A stretch of 64,000 nt of DNA from Bacteroidales bacterium UBA4116 (GTDB lineage: Bacteria; Bacteroidota; Bacteroidia; Bacteroidales; Tannerellaceae): NCBI GenBank assembly GCA_002381645.1, contig DFXE01000010.1:224663-288662 (forward strand), in the 5' to 3' direction. The notes beneath the pieces were generated by a model. It saw nothing but the letters and a program-made list of their open reading frames with translations. It was not told where the DNA came from and did not search any database. Position numbers and translations under genes: made by a program. Below are positions 53,475 through 63,870 of the stretch, in pieces; position 1 is the first letter of the stretch, and each line of letters begins with the position of its first letter.

Positions 53475-56400
53475 AGGATATTCGGATCCGAAATTTTTAA
53501 ACCTTGAATTTCTGCCCTTACGGATTTCCTTACAAAAACAACTACGCAAAACACGAATAACAGAGTAAAAAGGAAAGCAAGGAACCATATCCATATGCCT
53601 GTATTCATAAAGCTGATGCTAACCCCTATAAGTGAGCTTAACACGCCGGTTGCGATAGCATAAAGCGGCACAAACAGGTTTTCACGATAAAGGGTTTGTT
53701 CTATTTTATGGTCAGTGAAGCCAAGCATACGGTAAAGATTTATTTCTTTACGTCGCATCGACAGGTTTTTACGCACTACAATAATAAAGCTTACAATACC
53801 TAATAATAAACCTAATCCTCCTAGTGTCAGGAAAATGGTCAGATAAGTATCAGTTACGGTATTAAATTGTTTCAGACGGTCGTTGGTGGAAGATACCCTT
53901 ACCCCATATTCATTAAGAGCCTGCGTGAGAAGATTTTTTACATCCTCTTTTTCCGTTTCATCTACTTTAAGCAGGAAAACTTCGCTGCCTGTTGTTTCTT
54001 CCCATATACCCGAAAAGATATTACGGTCTATCAGAATATGGCCCTGAAAAATGGAATTTGATAATGTTCCCGCCAATTGAATGGCTACACTGCGTCCATT
54101 GTCTGCTTCGTAATACAAGATATCACCAAGGTTCATTCCAAGACTCCACATAAGCACGGTCGCATCTACCAGCGCAGGATAAACTGTATCGGAGGATACT
54201 TGCATCTGATGAAAAACAGTATTCCGGTCGGTTGAATAAATACTTTGTTCTATGTTAAAGTCACTTTCCGACAGCGCGTTCATATCCACCCCAAGTACAG
54301 TAGGGGTACTCACTTTATTCAGATTTAAACAACTCGCATCATCGGCACTTAACCTAAGGCATTGAAGTATTTGAGTGTGCGGTGGAAGTTCTGTCAATGA
54401 TAACTTCTCCCTTCCCGCCTGAATCGACATATTGTGATAAATAGGTATGCTGCTTTCACACCATAAAGAATATCCTCCTGTTCCGGTGCGTAATTGTGAA
54501 CTATCTGCAAAACTTTTGCGGTTTAATCCGACTGAAAACACAATAAATACTCCGATAGTAAGGGAAAAAAAAGAGAGAATAGCCTGTTTTTTATTTGCAT
54601 ATAATGTGCTCCAGACTAATTTTGACGACGTGAATCCGTCGGGCAGCATCGAGCCATTTTTCATAACCAGGTAATTTCCCCATAAAGCGGCTGTACATAT
54701 CATCAGGAGACCTACGACTACGAATAACGTGACGGATTGTAGTACCAGCAAATTGATAAGTATAACCGTTATAGTAATAAGAGTAATCAATACAGTCCAA
54801 AAATACTGCGTTTTTAACCTGGAGCTCAAGGATACGTTAAATGTTGAATGCCGGACTTTCAACGCGCGTACGATAGCCACACGTAATAAGCATAAAGATA
54901 GCCCTATACCTGCAATTAGTCCGGTTAATATAGTTCTTGCTCCGGGATAGACCGAAAAACCATCGGTTTGCGTAGCTCCTCTCCATACATTTCCTAACAA
55001 CCACATGATAATAGCGGTATAAAGCAGTCCGGCTATTACACCTGCTATAGATGAAATTAATACTATGGGAGCTGACTCCCTCCACAACATACGGATAATA
55101 CGTTTGCGCGTAAATCCAAGCGATTGTAAAAGCGAGATTTCATGCCTGCGCTGATAAAGCATCTCCGATACGGGAATCAGCATTAATATCATAGAGGAAA
55201 TGATAATAAAGAATCCAAGCGCGAGGAAAAGACCGGAAAAATCCACACCGTTTTTCGCCGCGGATAAACCGGCTTCACGGGGATACATCAATTGAATACC
55301 GAACATTTCCGGACGTAACTCCGAAAGATCGGGTTCACTGTCGGTTATCCGTACAGCGGTTGCGTTTCCATATGTATTACTCCAATCTTTTGCCACGGCA
55401 TCATATCCTATGATAGCTTTAGGCGTACTACGGTAATTTTCCCAATATTTCTCATCTTCATCAGAAATAAGATCCATATTGATCGGAAGGTCGCTGTCCC
55501 AGTCGGTACATCTTTCTACATCTGACAGACCCGGAAAGTTTGCACTCAGGGAACTATCCGCCCGCAATTCAGACAAAGGTACTATGCGTTTCAACCGCAA
55601 GGTAACAGTATCAGTCACCAATGCTTTTAAATCCTCCGACGTAAAATAAGTAATATGTATGTTGTCACCGGCTTTAACGTTCAGCCTCTTTGCCGAATAG
55701 TCAGAGAGTATTAATTCGTCTTTTCCGAGAGGTTCACCCTGGTAATAATCTAAAGCAGTTACAAAAGAGTAGGGGATAGAAATATTATTACACTCAATAG
55801 AATTGGCAAGGTATGAAAACAAACGGTTGGGTTTATTATTACTCTTACTGATATTTTCCACGACTTCTTCTTGCAGAAAAACCCTGTCGGAGATAATCTC
55901 AGTATAATTATCTTTACGGTTGACAGATAATCCTGAAAAGTTATATTGCCAAATTTCGGAGAAGTCTTTTGGCAAGACTTGTTTATCAACCAGTATCAGG
56001 TTAATTTTCCCTTCTACTTCGAGGATTTCGGCCAGTTCATCTCTATTTACAAATACATTGAAAGGGATAATCTGTTCATTTTTCATACTTACATTACCTC
56101 CTTCATCAGCTTTAACCTCCCCTTCATAGGATAAACGGAGGCTGGTAGTATAGTTTTCTGTAACGAAAAGGGAACCGGAGGGAACCAGTCCGGTTGCAGG
56201 TAACCGGAGGATAATGTTGTCAGAGGCTTTAACAGACATCTCTTTTGCTAAAGCCGGATTGATTTTTGCTGCTCCTTTAGTTATGGATAGATCATCAACA
56301 CCCCATACAAAGACGGGAATCAGAGCACCGTTTTGTGAGATAAAACCGTTTGAAAGCAATATACCACGTGCCGATGTTCCGAATAACGGATTTTTCAATA

Positions 56401-56614
56401 AATCTTCGGCCATAAACGAATTGCGGGAGAAAATAATTGTTTCGGTATTTCCTAAACGCTCCGTAACTCGTTTCACCAATGTATTCCGCACAGAATCGCC
56501 CACCACAAGACTACCAACAATAACGGTAACAGTGATCAGCACCGCCGCTGCTACCAGTTTGTAATAGCGCGTGAAATAAATGATATTTTTATATATGATA
56601 TTCCTCAGATTCAC
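53471..56614 (-). CDS. ABC transporter permease, MacB/FtsX (LolC-like) type, long form
   Basis: 1,047 residues: an N-terminal membrane helix (AAAVLITVTVIVGSLVVGDS), a large periplasmic domain (about 45-455), a first FtsX-type membrane block beginning FSGLFLALGFFIIISSMILM, a second periplasmic domain (about 700-920), and a second FtsX block from TYLTIFLTLGGLGLLLGI to the C-terminus. Two permease halves are thus fused in one chain. Type VII ABC permeases of this kind move substrates within the periplasm by mechanotransmission rather than across the inner membrane. The start overlaps the ATPase gene stop by 4 nt. Confidence 0.88.
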   Translation of the reverse strand: MNLRNIIYKNIIYFTRYYKLVAAAVLITVTVIVGSLVVGDSVRNTLVKRVTERLGNTETIIFSRNSFMAEDLLKNPLFGTSARGILLSNGFISQNGALIPVFVWGVDDLSITKGAAKINPALAKEMSVKASDNIILRLPATGLVPSGSLFVTENYTTSLRLSYEGEVKADEGGNVSMKNEQIIPFNVFVNRDELAEILEVEGKINLILVDKQVLPKDFSEIWQYNFSGLSVNRKDNYTEIISDRVFLQEEVVENISKSNNKPNRLFSYLANSIECNNISIPYSFVTALDYYQGEPLGKDELILSDYSAKRLNVKAGDNIHITYFTSEDLKALVTDTVTLRLKRIVPLSELRADSSLSANFPGLSDVERCTDWDSDLPINMDLISDEDEKYWENYRSTPKAIIGYDAVAKDWSNTYGNATAVRITDSEPDLSELRPEMFGIQLMYPREAGLSAAKNGVDFSGLFLALGFFIIISSMILMLIPVSEMLYQRRHEISLLQSLGFTRKRIIRMLWRESAPIVLISSIAGVIAGLLYTAIIMWLLGNVWRGATQTDGFSVYPGARTILTGLIAGIGLSLCLLRVAIVRALKVRHSTFNVSLSSRLKTQYFWTVLITLITITVILINLLVLQSVTLFVVVGLLMICTAALWGNYLVMKNGSMLPDGFTSSKLVWSTLYANKKQAILSFFSLTIGVFIVFSVGLNRKSFADSSQLRTGTGGYSLWCESSIPIYHNMSIQAGREKLSLTELPPHTQILQCLRLSADDASCLNLNKVSTPTVLGVDMNALSESDFNIEQSIYSTDRNTVFHQMQVSSDTVYPALVDATVLMWSLGMNLGDILYYEADNGRSVAIQLAGTLSNSIFQGHILIDRNIFSGIWEETTGSEVFLLKVDETEKEDVKNLLTQALNEYGVRVSSTNDRLKQFNTVTDTYLTIFLTLGGLGLLLGIVSFIIVVRKNLSMRRKEINLYRMLGFTDHKIEQTLYRENLFVPLYAIATGVLSSLIGVSISFMNTGIWIWFLAFLFTLLFVFCVVVFVRKSVRAEIQGLKISDPNIL

Positions 56615-57282
56615 TGTATCACTCCTTCTTTAAGTGTAAGTATGCGGTGGGCTACGGCAGATGTCTCGTCGGAATGGGTAACCATAACAATTGTCGTCTT
56701 CAGGGTACGATTAATTTCGCCTAACAGTTTCGCTATGTTATGGGCATTTTCATTATCCAATTGCCCCGTAGGTTCGTCGGCAAGCAGAACAAGCGGTTTC
56801 ATTATCAATGCCCTGCAAACAGCTACGCGGCTTGCTTCCCCTCCTGACAAAGTATGGGGATATTGCTTTTGAACACCTGAAATATGAGTAAGTTCCATTA
56901 ATTCATGTGCATATTCTACTTTATCACTGTCTGCCTGTTTGGAATAGGCCAGGGTAGGGAGCAAAATATTTTCCAATACAGTGTACTGGGGCATCAGCCG
57001 GTGATCCTGGAATACAAAACCGATTTGTTTATTACGTATGAACGAGTGATCTACGTTTTCAGTAACCATTTCTTTACCGTTCAACAAATAACTGCCGGTA
57101 TCGGGTAATAGAAGAGTTCCAAGAATGGATAACAGCGTAGTCTTACCTGATCCTGATTGTCCCTTAATAGCAACAAACTCTCCTTTGTCAATACTCAAGT
57201 TTATACCACGTAGCACATTATTCAAGCGGTTTTCACCGTCCTGGTAGCTTTTTTTTATATCTGATAGTTGGATGATAGCCAT
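56611..57282 (-). CDS. ABC transporter ATPase, LolD/MacB type
   Basis: 223 residues. Walker A GQSGSGKTTLLSILG, Q-loop FVFQDHRLMPQYT, signature LSGGEASRVAV, Walker B VLLADEPTGQLD and switch MVTHSDE are all intact. The size and the LMPQYTVLEN loop fit the LolD/MacB/FtsE group, which powers FtsX-type permeases. It overlaps the permease start by 4 nt (ATGA) and follows the lipoprotein propeller by 9 nt. Confidence 0.93.
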   Translation of the reverse strand: MAIIQLSDIKKSYQDGENRLNNVLRGINLSIDKGEFVAIKGQSGSGKTTLLSILGTLLLPDTGSYLLNGKEMVTENVDHSFIRNKQIGFVFQDHRLMPQYTVLENILLPTLAYSKQADSDKVEYAHELMELTHISGVQKQYPHTLSGGEASRVAVCRALIMKPLVLLADEPTGQLDNENAHNIAKLLGEINRTLKTTIVMVTHSDETSAVAHRILTLKEGVIQ

Positions 57283-57291
57283 ATATGATTT

Positions 57292-58449
57292 TTATATTTC
57301 TTTTCCAAAACAAAGAAGCGTTCCCTTGCTGGTCAGGATCATGAAATGATCTTTAATTACGGCGGGAGAGCCTATTATTTGTTCACCTGTGTCGTATTCC
57401 CAAAGCAATTTGCCGGTTTCTGCATGTAATATGGAAACAATCCCCGTTTTTGTACAGATAATTACCTTGTCGTTACAAACTAATGGTGAGCTTTCTCCTA
57501 CATTTCCTTTAAGCATATATTTCCATATGATTTTCCCGTTTTTACGGCTTTTAGCGTGGATATAGCGCTCTCCCGAAAGGTAATAGTAGGCTTCACTGGA
57601 AATAGCGGGAACGGAGACGAAAGAACCATTATCGCCTTCTTCAGCAACTATTTTCATATGACGGATAATTTTCCCGTTTTCAAGCATAAGTTTATAAATG
57701 TTTCCCGAATAATCTCCCACATAACAGTAATCTCCCATAATAGCCGGAGAAGCTGGTACATAGGCGTCAAGTAAAATGGAATCGGTTTGAATACCTGTTT
57801 TACAATCGACAATGCGTACCCACGAATCGCATCCTCCATATATTACATGTCCTTTCCAGACAGCCGCGGCGCCATTTAGGTAATATCCTGACTCGAACCG
57901 GCTTAACTCTTCACCGGTTTTTGCGTCAACACAATAAAGGTTATTGTCGTAGCTGCCGAAAATAACAGCTTTTCGCCCTGAAAATTTCATAAGATTGGGC
58001 GATGCCGATACTTGTCCCATTGTTTCAAAATTCCAGATAGTATCTCTTTTAGCCAGAGATACAGCACTCATGAATCCGTCGATCCGGCCGATATATACTG
58101 TTGAATCATATATCATGGGGGTAGCTTCAACAGCAGTTTTGAAATCGTAATCGAAGGTTAACTCTCCTTTTATATCTACTCCACGTAAACGGCCTCTACG
58201 GTCGCACCAGTATGTCGTCCCTTTTTCGATTACAGGAGAAGATACGGTACGTGTATCACTTCTGAAACTCCAAAGCAAAGAAGGCTTTTCCGGCAAATCG
58301 ATACTTGCGTAGCCACTAAGACCTACATCACCTCTGAACAGAGGCCAATCCATATCCCCGTCGCTACCGGAGAAATCCGATTTGTCACCGCAAGCCGCTA
58401 AAATCAGCATAATAACGGATAATCCCCAAAACGGTATTAATTGTCTCAT
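57292..58449 (-). CDS. PQQ-like beta-propeller lipoprotein
   Basis: 385 residues from MRQLIPFWGLSVIMLILAAC, a clear lipobox (LAAC), so the N-terminal Cys is lipidated and the protein is anchored in a membrane facing the periplasm. Propeller repeats: GVDIKGELTFDYDFK, YCVDAKTGEELSRFESGYYL, and SILHAETGKLLWEYDTGEQ. No catalytic residues of PQQ dehydrogenases are seen. It sits between the Fe-S oxidoreductase and the ABC transporter genes (9-70 nt gaps), suggesting that it is a periplasmic partner of one of them. Confidence 0.85.
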   Translation of the reverse strand: MRQLIPFWGLSVIMLILAACGDKSDFSGSDGDMDWPLFRGDVGLSGYASIDLPEKPSLLWSFRSDTRTVSSPVIEKGTTYWCDRRGRLRGVDIKGELTFDYDFKTAVEATPMIYDSTVYIGRIDGFMSAVSLAKRDTIWNFETMGQVSASPNLMKFSGRKAVIFGSYDNNLYCVDAKTGEELSRFESGYYLNGAAAVWKGHVIYGGCDSWVRIVDCKTGIQTDSILLDAYVPASPAIMGDYCYVGDYSGNIYKLMLENGKIIRHMKIVAEEGDNGSFVSVPAISSEAYYYLSGERYIHAKSRKNGKIIWKYMLKGNVGESSPLVCNDKVIICTKTGIVSILHAETGKLLWEYDTGEQIIGSPAVIKDHFMILTSKGTLLCFGKEI

Positions 58450-58519
58450 TATAAAAGATTTAATATTCAAATTTTTGAATTCATTTTCCAGTTCATTATG
58501 CAAGATTGTTATCTGGATT

Positions 58520-59557
58520 TCAATTTTTAACCTGTTGATTTTCCACTACTGAACTATGAGAATTCCGCAACTTTGTAAGTTGAGACTTGGAATCCGCTAC
58601 ATATAATGCACCGGTCGGACAAAGTGTTGCCAGTTCTTCTTTAATATGCGGTTTATTTTCTTCGGGTAATACAACCTGCATACCGAATCCCCGGTCTTTG
58701 AACGTAAATCCGTTCTCACTATTATACACGCATATTCCGCAACGGATACATTTGGATTGTTCAAACCATATATTTCCGTTTACATGAGTCTTGTTCATCA
58801 CAGTCAGCATGGAAGATAAATCATAACGCGGACGTTTAATTCCTTCCACTGTTGCGTACATTCGTAGTTTACAACCTTCTCTTCCGGCACAGGCACAATG
58901 TAGGCAGCCGGACGGAGTTGAGGTTGTCTGTTTGAGCCGTTCCCTTTCATGATTTGTAAATCTTCCCAAACGAGAGAAGAATTTATTTTTATCTTTTTTC
59001 AATCCATTCGTACCTGTTAAAAGTAAAGTGGTAGTTTGAATCCCGGCCATTTCTTTAATAATCCCTCTAATGTTTACCGGTTTATCGATGGTACTCCGAC
59101 GGCAAGCTTTTTCGCAAGGTGCTTTGCAGGTGTCACATCCTATTTCCGGAAGCCGGAAAGCTTTGGCTATTTCAGCGTACGATTCTTCATAACAGCCGGA
59201 ATCATAATAAAGCAACATTTTTTCAACGTCGAGACCTTTGGGGCATACCATTGAACAGGGAGCTTCACAATCGGCCCGGTGATCACTCAACAGAAGCTCA
59301 AGGGATAATGTACGTACAAGTAATACTTCTTTACTCTCTGTTTCAATTATCATACCTTCGGTGGGATAAGTAGTACATGATGGAATGATTTGGCCGTTGC
59401 CGCAATTCTTTACGGCGCAAACCATGCAGGATGATTTATGCTTTGCGTCTTTTGCGTAACATAATGAGGGTATAATATAGCCTGAACGACGTGCAGCTTC
59501 AAGTATGGTTTCACCATCCGGTACCTCAATAGGTGTATTATTAATTGTTACCTGCAT
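58520..59557 (-). CDS. NuoG/HydA-like Fe-S protein without catalytic domain
   Basis: 345 residues. An N-terminal [2Fe-2S] ferredoxin domain has ligands Cys33, Cys44, Cys47 and Cys61. A GltD-like Fe-S region follows with CEAPCSMVCPKG and CDTCKAPCEKACR, then CLHCACAGREGCKL, and a final ferredoxin-like CIRCGICVYNSENG with the matching LCPTGAL near the C-terminus. This is the electron-input arm seen in NuoG and in NAD-linked [FeFe]-hydrogenases, but the catalytic domain is absent. It begins 23 nt after the NuoE/F fusion and should accept electrons from it. Confidence 0.85.
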   Translation of the reverse strand: MQVTINNTPIEVPDGETILEAARRSGYIIPSLCYAKDAKHKSSCMVCAVKNCGNGQIIPSCTTYPTEGMIIETESKEVLLVRTLSLELLLSDHRADCEAPCSMVCPKGLDVEKMLLYYDSGCYEESYAEIAKAFRLPEIGCDTCKAPCEKACRRSTIDKPVNIRGIIKEMAGIQTTTLLLTGTNGLKKDKNKFFSRLGRFTNHERERLKQTTSTPSGCLHCACAGREGCKLRMYATVEGIKRPRYDLSSMLTVMNKTHVNGNIWFEQSKCIRCGICVYNSENGFTFKDRGFGMQVVLPEENKPHIKEELATLCPTGALYVADSKSQLTKLRNSHSSVVENQQVKN

Positions 59558-59580
59558 ATATTTTATTTCTTTGATGCGTT

Positions 59581-61974
59581 TTATGCTTCTACTAATTCTT
59601 CTTTTACTGATACTTTTTTAATGGCATCGAAACGGCATTCATCAATACATAATCCGCAAAGAACGCATTCATCGGTATGTATAGTGTGGATTTTATATGG
59701 CGTATAAGGAATCGCATCTACCGGACAGGCTTTAGCACACTTTGTGCATCCTACGCAATCGTCGGTTACGACATATTTCACCATATCTTTACAAGTTCCC
59801 GTTTTACATGCGCCATGTATATGTTCTTCATACTCGTGCCTGAAATATTTCAATGTCGTAAGTACGGGGTTAGGTGCTGTTTTCCCCAATCCGCAAAGTG
59901 ATGATTTCTTTACATTCACGGCCAGTTCTTCCAGTTTATCAATATCCGACATATCAGCCTTTCCACTACAAATTTTATCAAGTATATCGAGCATACGTCG
60001 TATACCGACACGGCAGAAAGTACATTTCCCACAAGACTGGTCGCATGTAAAACTCAGAAAATAACGGGCTACGTCTACCATACAGTCGTTTTCACTCAAT
60101 ACGACCAGTCCGCCGGAACCCATCATGGCTCCCATTTGATTAAACGCATCAAAATCGACCTGCACATCACATAAGTCAGCAGGTATACACCCACCCGACG
60201 GGCCGCCTATCTGAACTGCTTTCAGTTTTTCTCCCTTTTCCACTCCTCCGCCTATGTCTTCGATGATCTGATTGAGAGTTATGCCCATTGGTACTTCGAT
60301 CAATCCCCCGTGGCGAATTTTACCTGCCAGTGCAAATACTTTAGTCCCTTTACTTCCTTTGGTTCCGATCTGACTATAGTGTTCATCACCGTTCCGGATG
60401 ATATACGGTATCTGACTGAGTGTTTCCACATTATTGACCAGTGTAGGCAGGCCGTTCAATCCTTCTACAGCAGGGTAGGGCGGGCGTTGTTTGGGGAATC
60501 CGCGTTCTCCTTCGATTGAAGCTATTAGTGCTGTTTCTTCGCCGCACACGAATGCTCCCGCTCCTTCGAATATGGATATATCGAACGAAAAACTGCTTCC
60601 TCCTATATTATCACCTATCAGGTTTCGATCCCTGCATAACTCGATAGCTGTCCGTATACGGACTACAGCCAGTGGATATTCGGCGCGGATATAAAAAATT
60701 CCTTTATTTGCCCCCACAGCATATCCTGCAATAATCATACCTTCAATCACACGGAACGGGTAAGATTCCAGCATCATACGATCCATAAAGGCACCCGGGT
60801 CGCCTTCATCACCATTGCAGATAACATATTTTTCTTTTTTCCCGGAAACGGCTACAATCTCCCATTTTTTTCCTGTAGGGAATCCACCGCCACCACGTCC
60901 GCGTATTCCACTTTTCAGGATACTTGTTATTACCTCCTCCTGTGTTTTCGACAATAATACGTTTGTAAGCCCTTCGAAACCTCCATGAGTAATGTATTCA
61001 TCAATATTAAGAGGAGCCAGAAAACCGTATCCTTCAGTTGAAATATGTTTCTGACCCGACAGAAAGCTGTCTATCACTCCGGTGCGCTCATTCTCGGGTT
61101 TCCATATCACATTATCCCAGGTTATATCGGTATGAAACATATCGATATGATTTAGCAAACTGTTCTTCATCCGTTTAATATATCCTGCAGGTTTAAAATG
61201 ATGATGAAGGATTTCCTTGATCTCGGATGCTTTAACGTTTGGATAACGGGTGATCGAACCATCTGCTGATACGACATCTATTAAAGGCACTTTATTGCAA
61301 ACGCCAACACATCCTACCGGTTTGATGTTTACTTCAATACCCAACTCGGAGGAAGCCGTTTGAAGTTCACTGTAAATATCCGTCGATCCGCTAGCCTGGC
61401 AGCAGGAACCCATACCCAGGCGGATTTCACCGGCTGCCTGACGGGTTGTTTTTTTCGATTCTTCTTTTTCGCTTACTTCTTGTTGTGCCAGAAAATCCTT
61501 GATCACTTCATTTACCTTTCCCGGCAGGACATGACCATATATCTTTTCATCTATCTGTACGACAGGTGCCAATGTACAACAACCCAGACAGGCTATTTTT
61601 TCGATTGAAAACAGCTGGTCTTCTGTGGTAATGTTAGTATCCTGCATTTTCAGCTCACGCCGGAAGGAGTCGTATACGTTGCCTGCTCCTTTTACATGAC
61701 AAGCCGTTCCCGTACAAACTTTAATTAAATGTTTGCCATAAGGGATATGCCTGAATTGAGAATAAAACGTAGAAACACTGATCAGTTGCGCCCTGTTAAT
61801 CTCGGTACGTTCATACACCCTTTCTATTGCATCTGAAGGTAAATAACTAAATTCTTCCTGTAATGCCTGCAGTAAAGGGATAATGATTTGTCTGGTAGTA
61901 CCTATCCGGTCGATGATCGCATCCACTTTTTCAATCAGGTCATCCGTCTTATTATGTTCACAAGTACAATTCAT
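59581..61974 (-). CDS. NuoE-NuoF fusion with ferredoxin tail (NAD(P)H-oxidising subunit)
   Basis: 797 residues in four parts: a NuoE thioredoxin-fold [2Fe-2S] domain with Cys87, Cys92, Cys129 and Cys133; a second thioredoxin-like [2Fe-2S] domain (about 180-260, GSCCQASG and PVGCVGVCNK); NuoF with the FMN/NADH site (GIRGRGGGGFPTG, NGDEGDPGAFMDRM, FVCGEETALIASIEGERGFP) and [4Fe-4S] ligands CDQSCGKCTFCRVG; and a C-terminal 2x[4Fe-4S] ferredoxin (CVGCTKCAKACPVDAI, CVLCGLCIDECRFDAI). This is the layout of NADH-binding subunits of soluble hydrogenases and bifurcating complexes. No hydrogenase or formate dehydrogenase catalytic subunit is in the window. Confidence 0.92.
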   Translation of the reverse strand: MNCTCEHNKTDDLIEKVDAIIDRIGTTRQIIIPLLQALQEEFSYLPSDAIERVYERTEINRAQLISVSTFYSQFRHIPYGKHLIKVCTGTACHVKGAGNVYDSFRRELKMQDTNITTEDQLFSIEKIACLGCCTLAPVVQIDEKIYGHVLPGKVNEVIKDFLAQQEVSEKEESKKTTRQAAGEIRLGMGSCCQASGSTDIYSELQTASSELGIEVNIKPVGCVGVCNKVPLIDVVSADGSITRYPNVKASEIKEILHHHFKPAGYIKRMKNSLLNHIDMFHTDITWDNVIWKPENERTGVIDSFLSGQKHISTEGYGFLAPLNIDEYITHGGFEGLTNVLLSKTQEEVITSILKSGIRGRGGGGFPTGKKWEIVAVSGKKEKYVICNGDEGDPGAFMDRMMLESYPFRVIEGMIIAGYAVGANKGIFYIRAEYPLAVVRIRTAIELCRDRNLIGDNIGGSSFSFDISIFEGAGAFVCGEETALIASIEGERGFPKQRPPYPAVEGLNGLPTLVNNVETLSQIPYIIRNGDEHYSQIGTKGSKGTKVFALAGKIRHGGLIEVPMGITLNQIIEDIGGGVEKGEKLKAVQIGGPSGGCIPADLCDVQVDFDAFNQMGAMMGSGGLVVLSENDCMVDVARYFLSFTCDQSCGKCTFCRVGIRRMLDILDKICSGKADMSDIDKLEELAVNVKKSSLCGLGKTAPNPVLTTLKYFRHEYEEHIHGACKTGTCKDMVKYVVTDDCVGCTKCAKACPVDAIPYTPYKIHTIHTDECVLCGLCIDECRFDAIKKVSVKEELVEA

Positions 61975-62032
61975 TTATAATCTCAATTTTAAGATTCAGG
62001 ATTTGAAATTTTAACTCTTACTGATCCTTTGT

Positions 62033-63838
62033 TCAATTATTCGCTACGCAATAAATACTTTTTTCCGTTCGCATCACGATTTTACCGTCAGTGAAAGCAG
62101 GAGTAGCAAAAGTTCTTTCACCGGTTTCGAATGAGCCCAGCAGTCTGAAATCATTGTCGGCCGAAAAAATATGCATTTTTCCGTCGTTGCTTATCAGGTA
62201 TATTTTCCCTTCTGCTATCATGGGAGATGAATAGAATTCCGTATTTAGTTCATGTTCTTTTTTCAATTCTCCTGTTTGCGCATCATAAGCAGCAACAACT
62301 CCATAGCTCGTTGCCAGATATATATTATCCCGTGTGGCAACTGGACTCGCTACTTCAGGCAAATAATCATTGCCTTCCCATAGTACGCTGCCGTCTGCTC
62401 CGTTTATGGCTATTAATTTCGAATATTCGCTTGCACCGAATACAATTCCATTGGCGCTGCACGCGCTTGCGCCTACTTCACCGGCAAGGCATTCCACCCG
62501 CCAAAGTTGTTCTCCGTTATTGGGGTTGTAGGCCGTAATAGCCGGATTCCCCATTAATATCAATTGAGGAGTATTATTGATATAGGCTATAATAGGGGAA
62601 CTCCAGGTTATTTTTTCCGTACGGCTTTTGCTCCAACGTTCTGCTCCTGTAGCAATATCCAAAGCAACTACCTTTGGTGAGTTCTGGTTATCGTATTGTA
62701 CAATCAACAGATTGCCGAACATCAATAATGAAGATGCATAGCCGTAATGGTTATCCGGTACTCCGAGGTTTTTTGCCCATACTTGTTTACCGTTCATGTC
62801 GGCGCAGATAATATCTCCCGTCGCGAATATCGCGCAAACCTGATTTCCATTTGTTGCCACAGTAGATGCAGCCAGACCCGTATCTTCTGTTGTTTTCGGC
62901 ATTTGGGAAGGCGAACCGGGTATATTGGATGCGGTTAACGACCATAATTGTTCACCCGTTGTCAGATCATAGCAGAACAGTTCGCGTGCCTGTTCGTCAG
63001 CACCACTGAAAAATACTTTGTTACTATTAATAACAGGCGAATTATACCCTTTACGGGGTATATCTTTTTTCCACACAATATTGGTTCCCCCTTTTAAATC
63101 CCATTTTACCGGAAGGCCTTTGGCTGATGAAATACCATTCGAGTTATTTCCACGAAAAGCGTTATGGGTAACCTTTGATACTGCTACTTCAGGCTTAACT
63201 TCTTCAACAGTACTATTTGTTGTATCGGAACCGGAAGGTTCCGATATATTAATTATTGTTTCTTCCACTGTTTCAACTTGTGCGATCGTTTCTGATCCTG
63301 CCATGTTTTCTTCCGGTCCCGTTTCAGCTACCATTTCCATTTCTTCCGTCTCCTGTTGCATATTTGCCGTTCTAAGGTACGGCGATGTCAGGAAAACAAA
63401 AAGAAGGGCTACTGCTGCAATACCGGAAGCAATCCATGTAACATACTTACGTGCCTGGGTTTTAATGGCCCATTCGTCAATAGGATCGATCTCTTTATCC
63501 GGAATATCTTTTTCGCGGGCAAAATAAAACCGTATGCAGACAATAAATATAAGCAGCATACCCAGCAGAATGTAAACACCGGTCATCAAATGGTCGAGCC
63601 GTACAAAATAAGCTTTCCGCGCCAGAAGGTCGAGCTGACGTATCTGTTCCTGTAACACCGGATTATTAGCATTCTCGTCATTCAACTGTTTCAATGTTTC
63701 CACTACTTCCGTTTGAAGCGGTGTCGTGCCTCTCACCTGAAAATAATTGGTGACAAGCATAATTGAAAATGTAACAATAAAAACGGCCGATATAATGGCG
63801 ACATTTCTGAGAATTACTTTCTTCATATTTATATTCAA
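62033..63838 (-). CDS. membrane-anchored PQQ-like beta-propeller protein
   Basis: 601 residues. Three membrane helices lie at about 9-28, 82-105 and 131-150, followed by an acidic Glu-rich linker (about 155-215) and a C-terminal propeller (about 230-600) with repeats such as CYDLTTGEQLWSLTASN, VALDIATGAERWSKSRT, TAYNPNNGEQLWRVEC, and AAYDAQTGELKKEHELN. By helix count the propeller would face the periplasm. It lies 58 nt upstream of the NuoE/F fusion gene, so it could link the cytoplasmic Fe-S proteins to the periplasmic propellers and transporter; this is inference. Confidence 0.85.
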   Translation of the reverse strand: MNINMKKVILRNVAIISAVFIVTFSIMLVTNYFQVRGTTPLQTEVVETLKQLNDENANNPVLQEQIRQLDLLARKAYFVRLDHLMTGVYILLGMLLIFIVCIRFYFAREKDIPDKEIDPIDEWAIKTQARKYVTWIASGIAAVALLFVFLTSPYLRTANMQQETEEMEMVAETGPEENMAGSETIAQVETVEETIINISEPSGSDTTNSTVEEVKPEVAVSKVTHNAFRGNNSNGISSAKGLPVKWDLKGGTNIVWKKDIPRKGYNSPVINSNKVFFSGADEQARELFCYDLTTGEQLWSLTASNIPGSPSQMPKTTEDTGLAASTVATNGNQVCAIFATGDIICADMNGKQVWAKNLGVPDNHYGYASSLLMFGNLLIVQYDNQNSPKVVALDIATGAERWSKSRTEKITWSSPIIAYINNTPQLILMGNPAITAYNPNNGEQLWRVECLAGEVGASACSANGIVFGASEYSKLIAINGADGSVLWEGNDYLPEVASPVATRDNIYLATSYGVVAAYDAQTGELKKEHELNTEFYSSPMIAEGKIYLISNDGKMHIFSADNDFRLLGSFETGERTFATPAFTDGKIVMRTEKSIYCVANN

Positions 63839-63870
63839 ATTTCGTTTTATTTTTGGGTAACCAAAACTTT

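Noticed and set aside
58520..61974. [FeFe]-hydrogenase
   Set aside because: No H-cluster motifs are present in either protein; only the electron-input arm is encoded.
63841..63850. LytTR operator upstream of the membrane propeller
   Set aside because: A single unit in the opposite orientation without a spaced partner.
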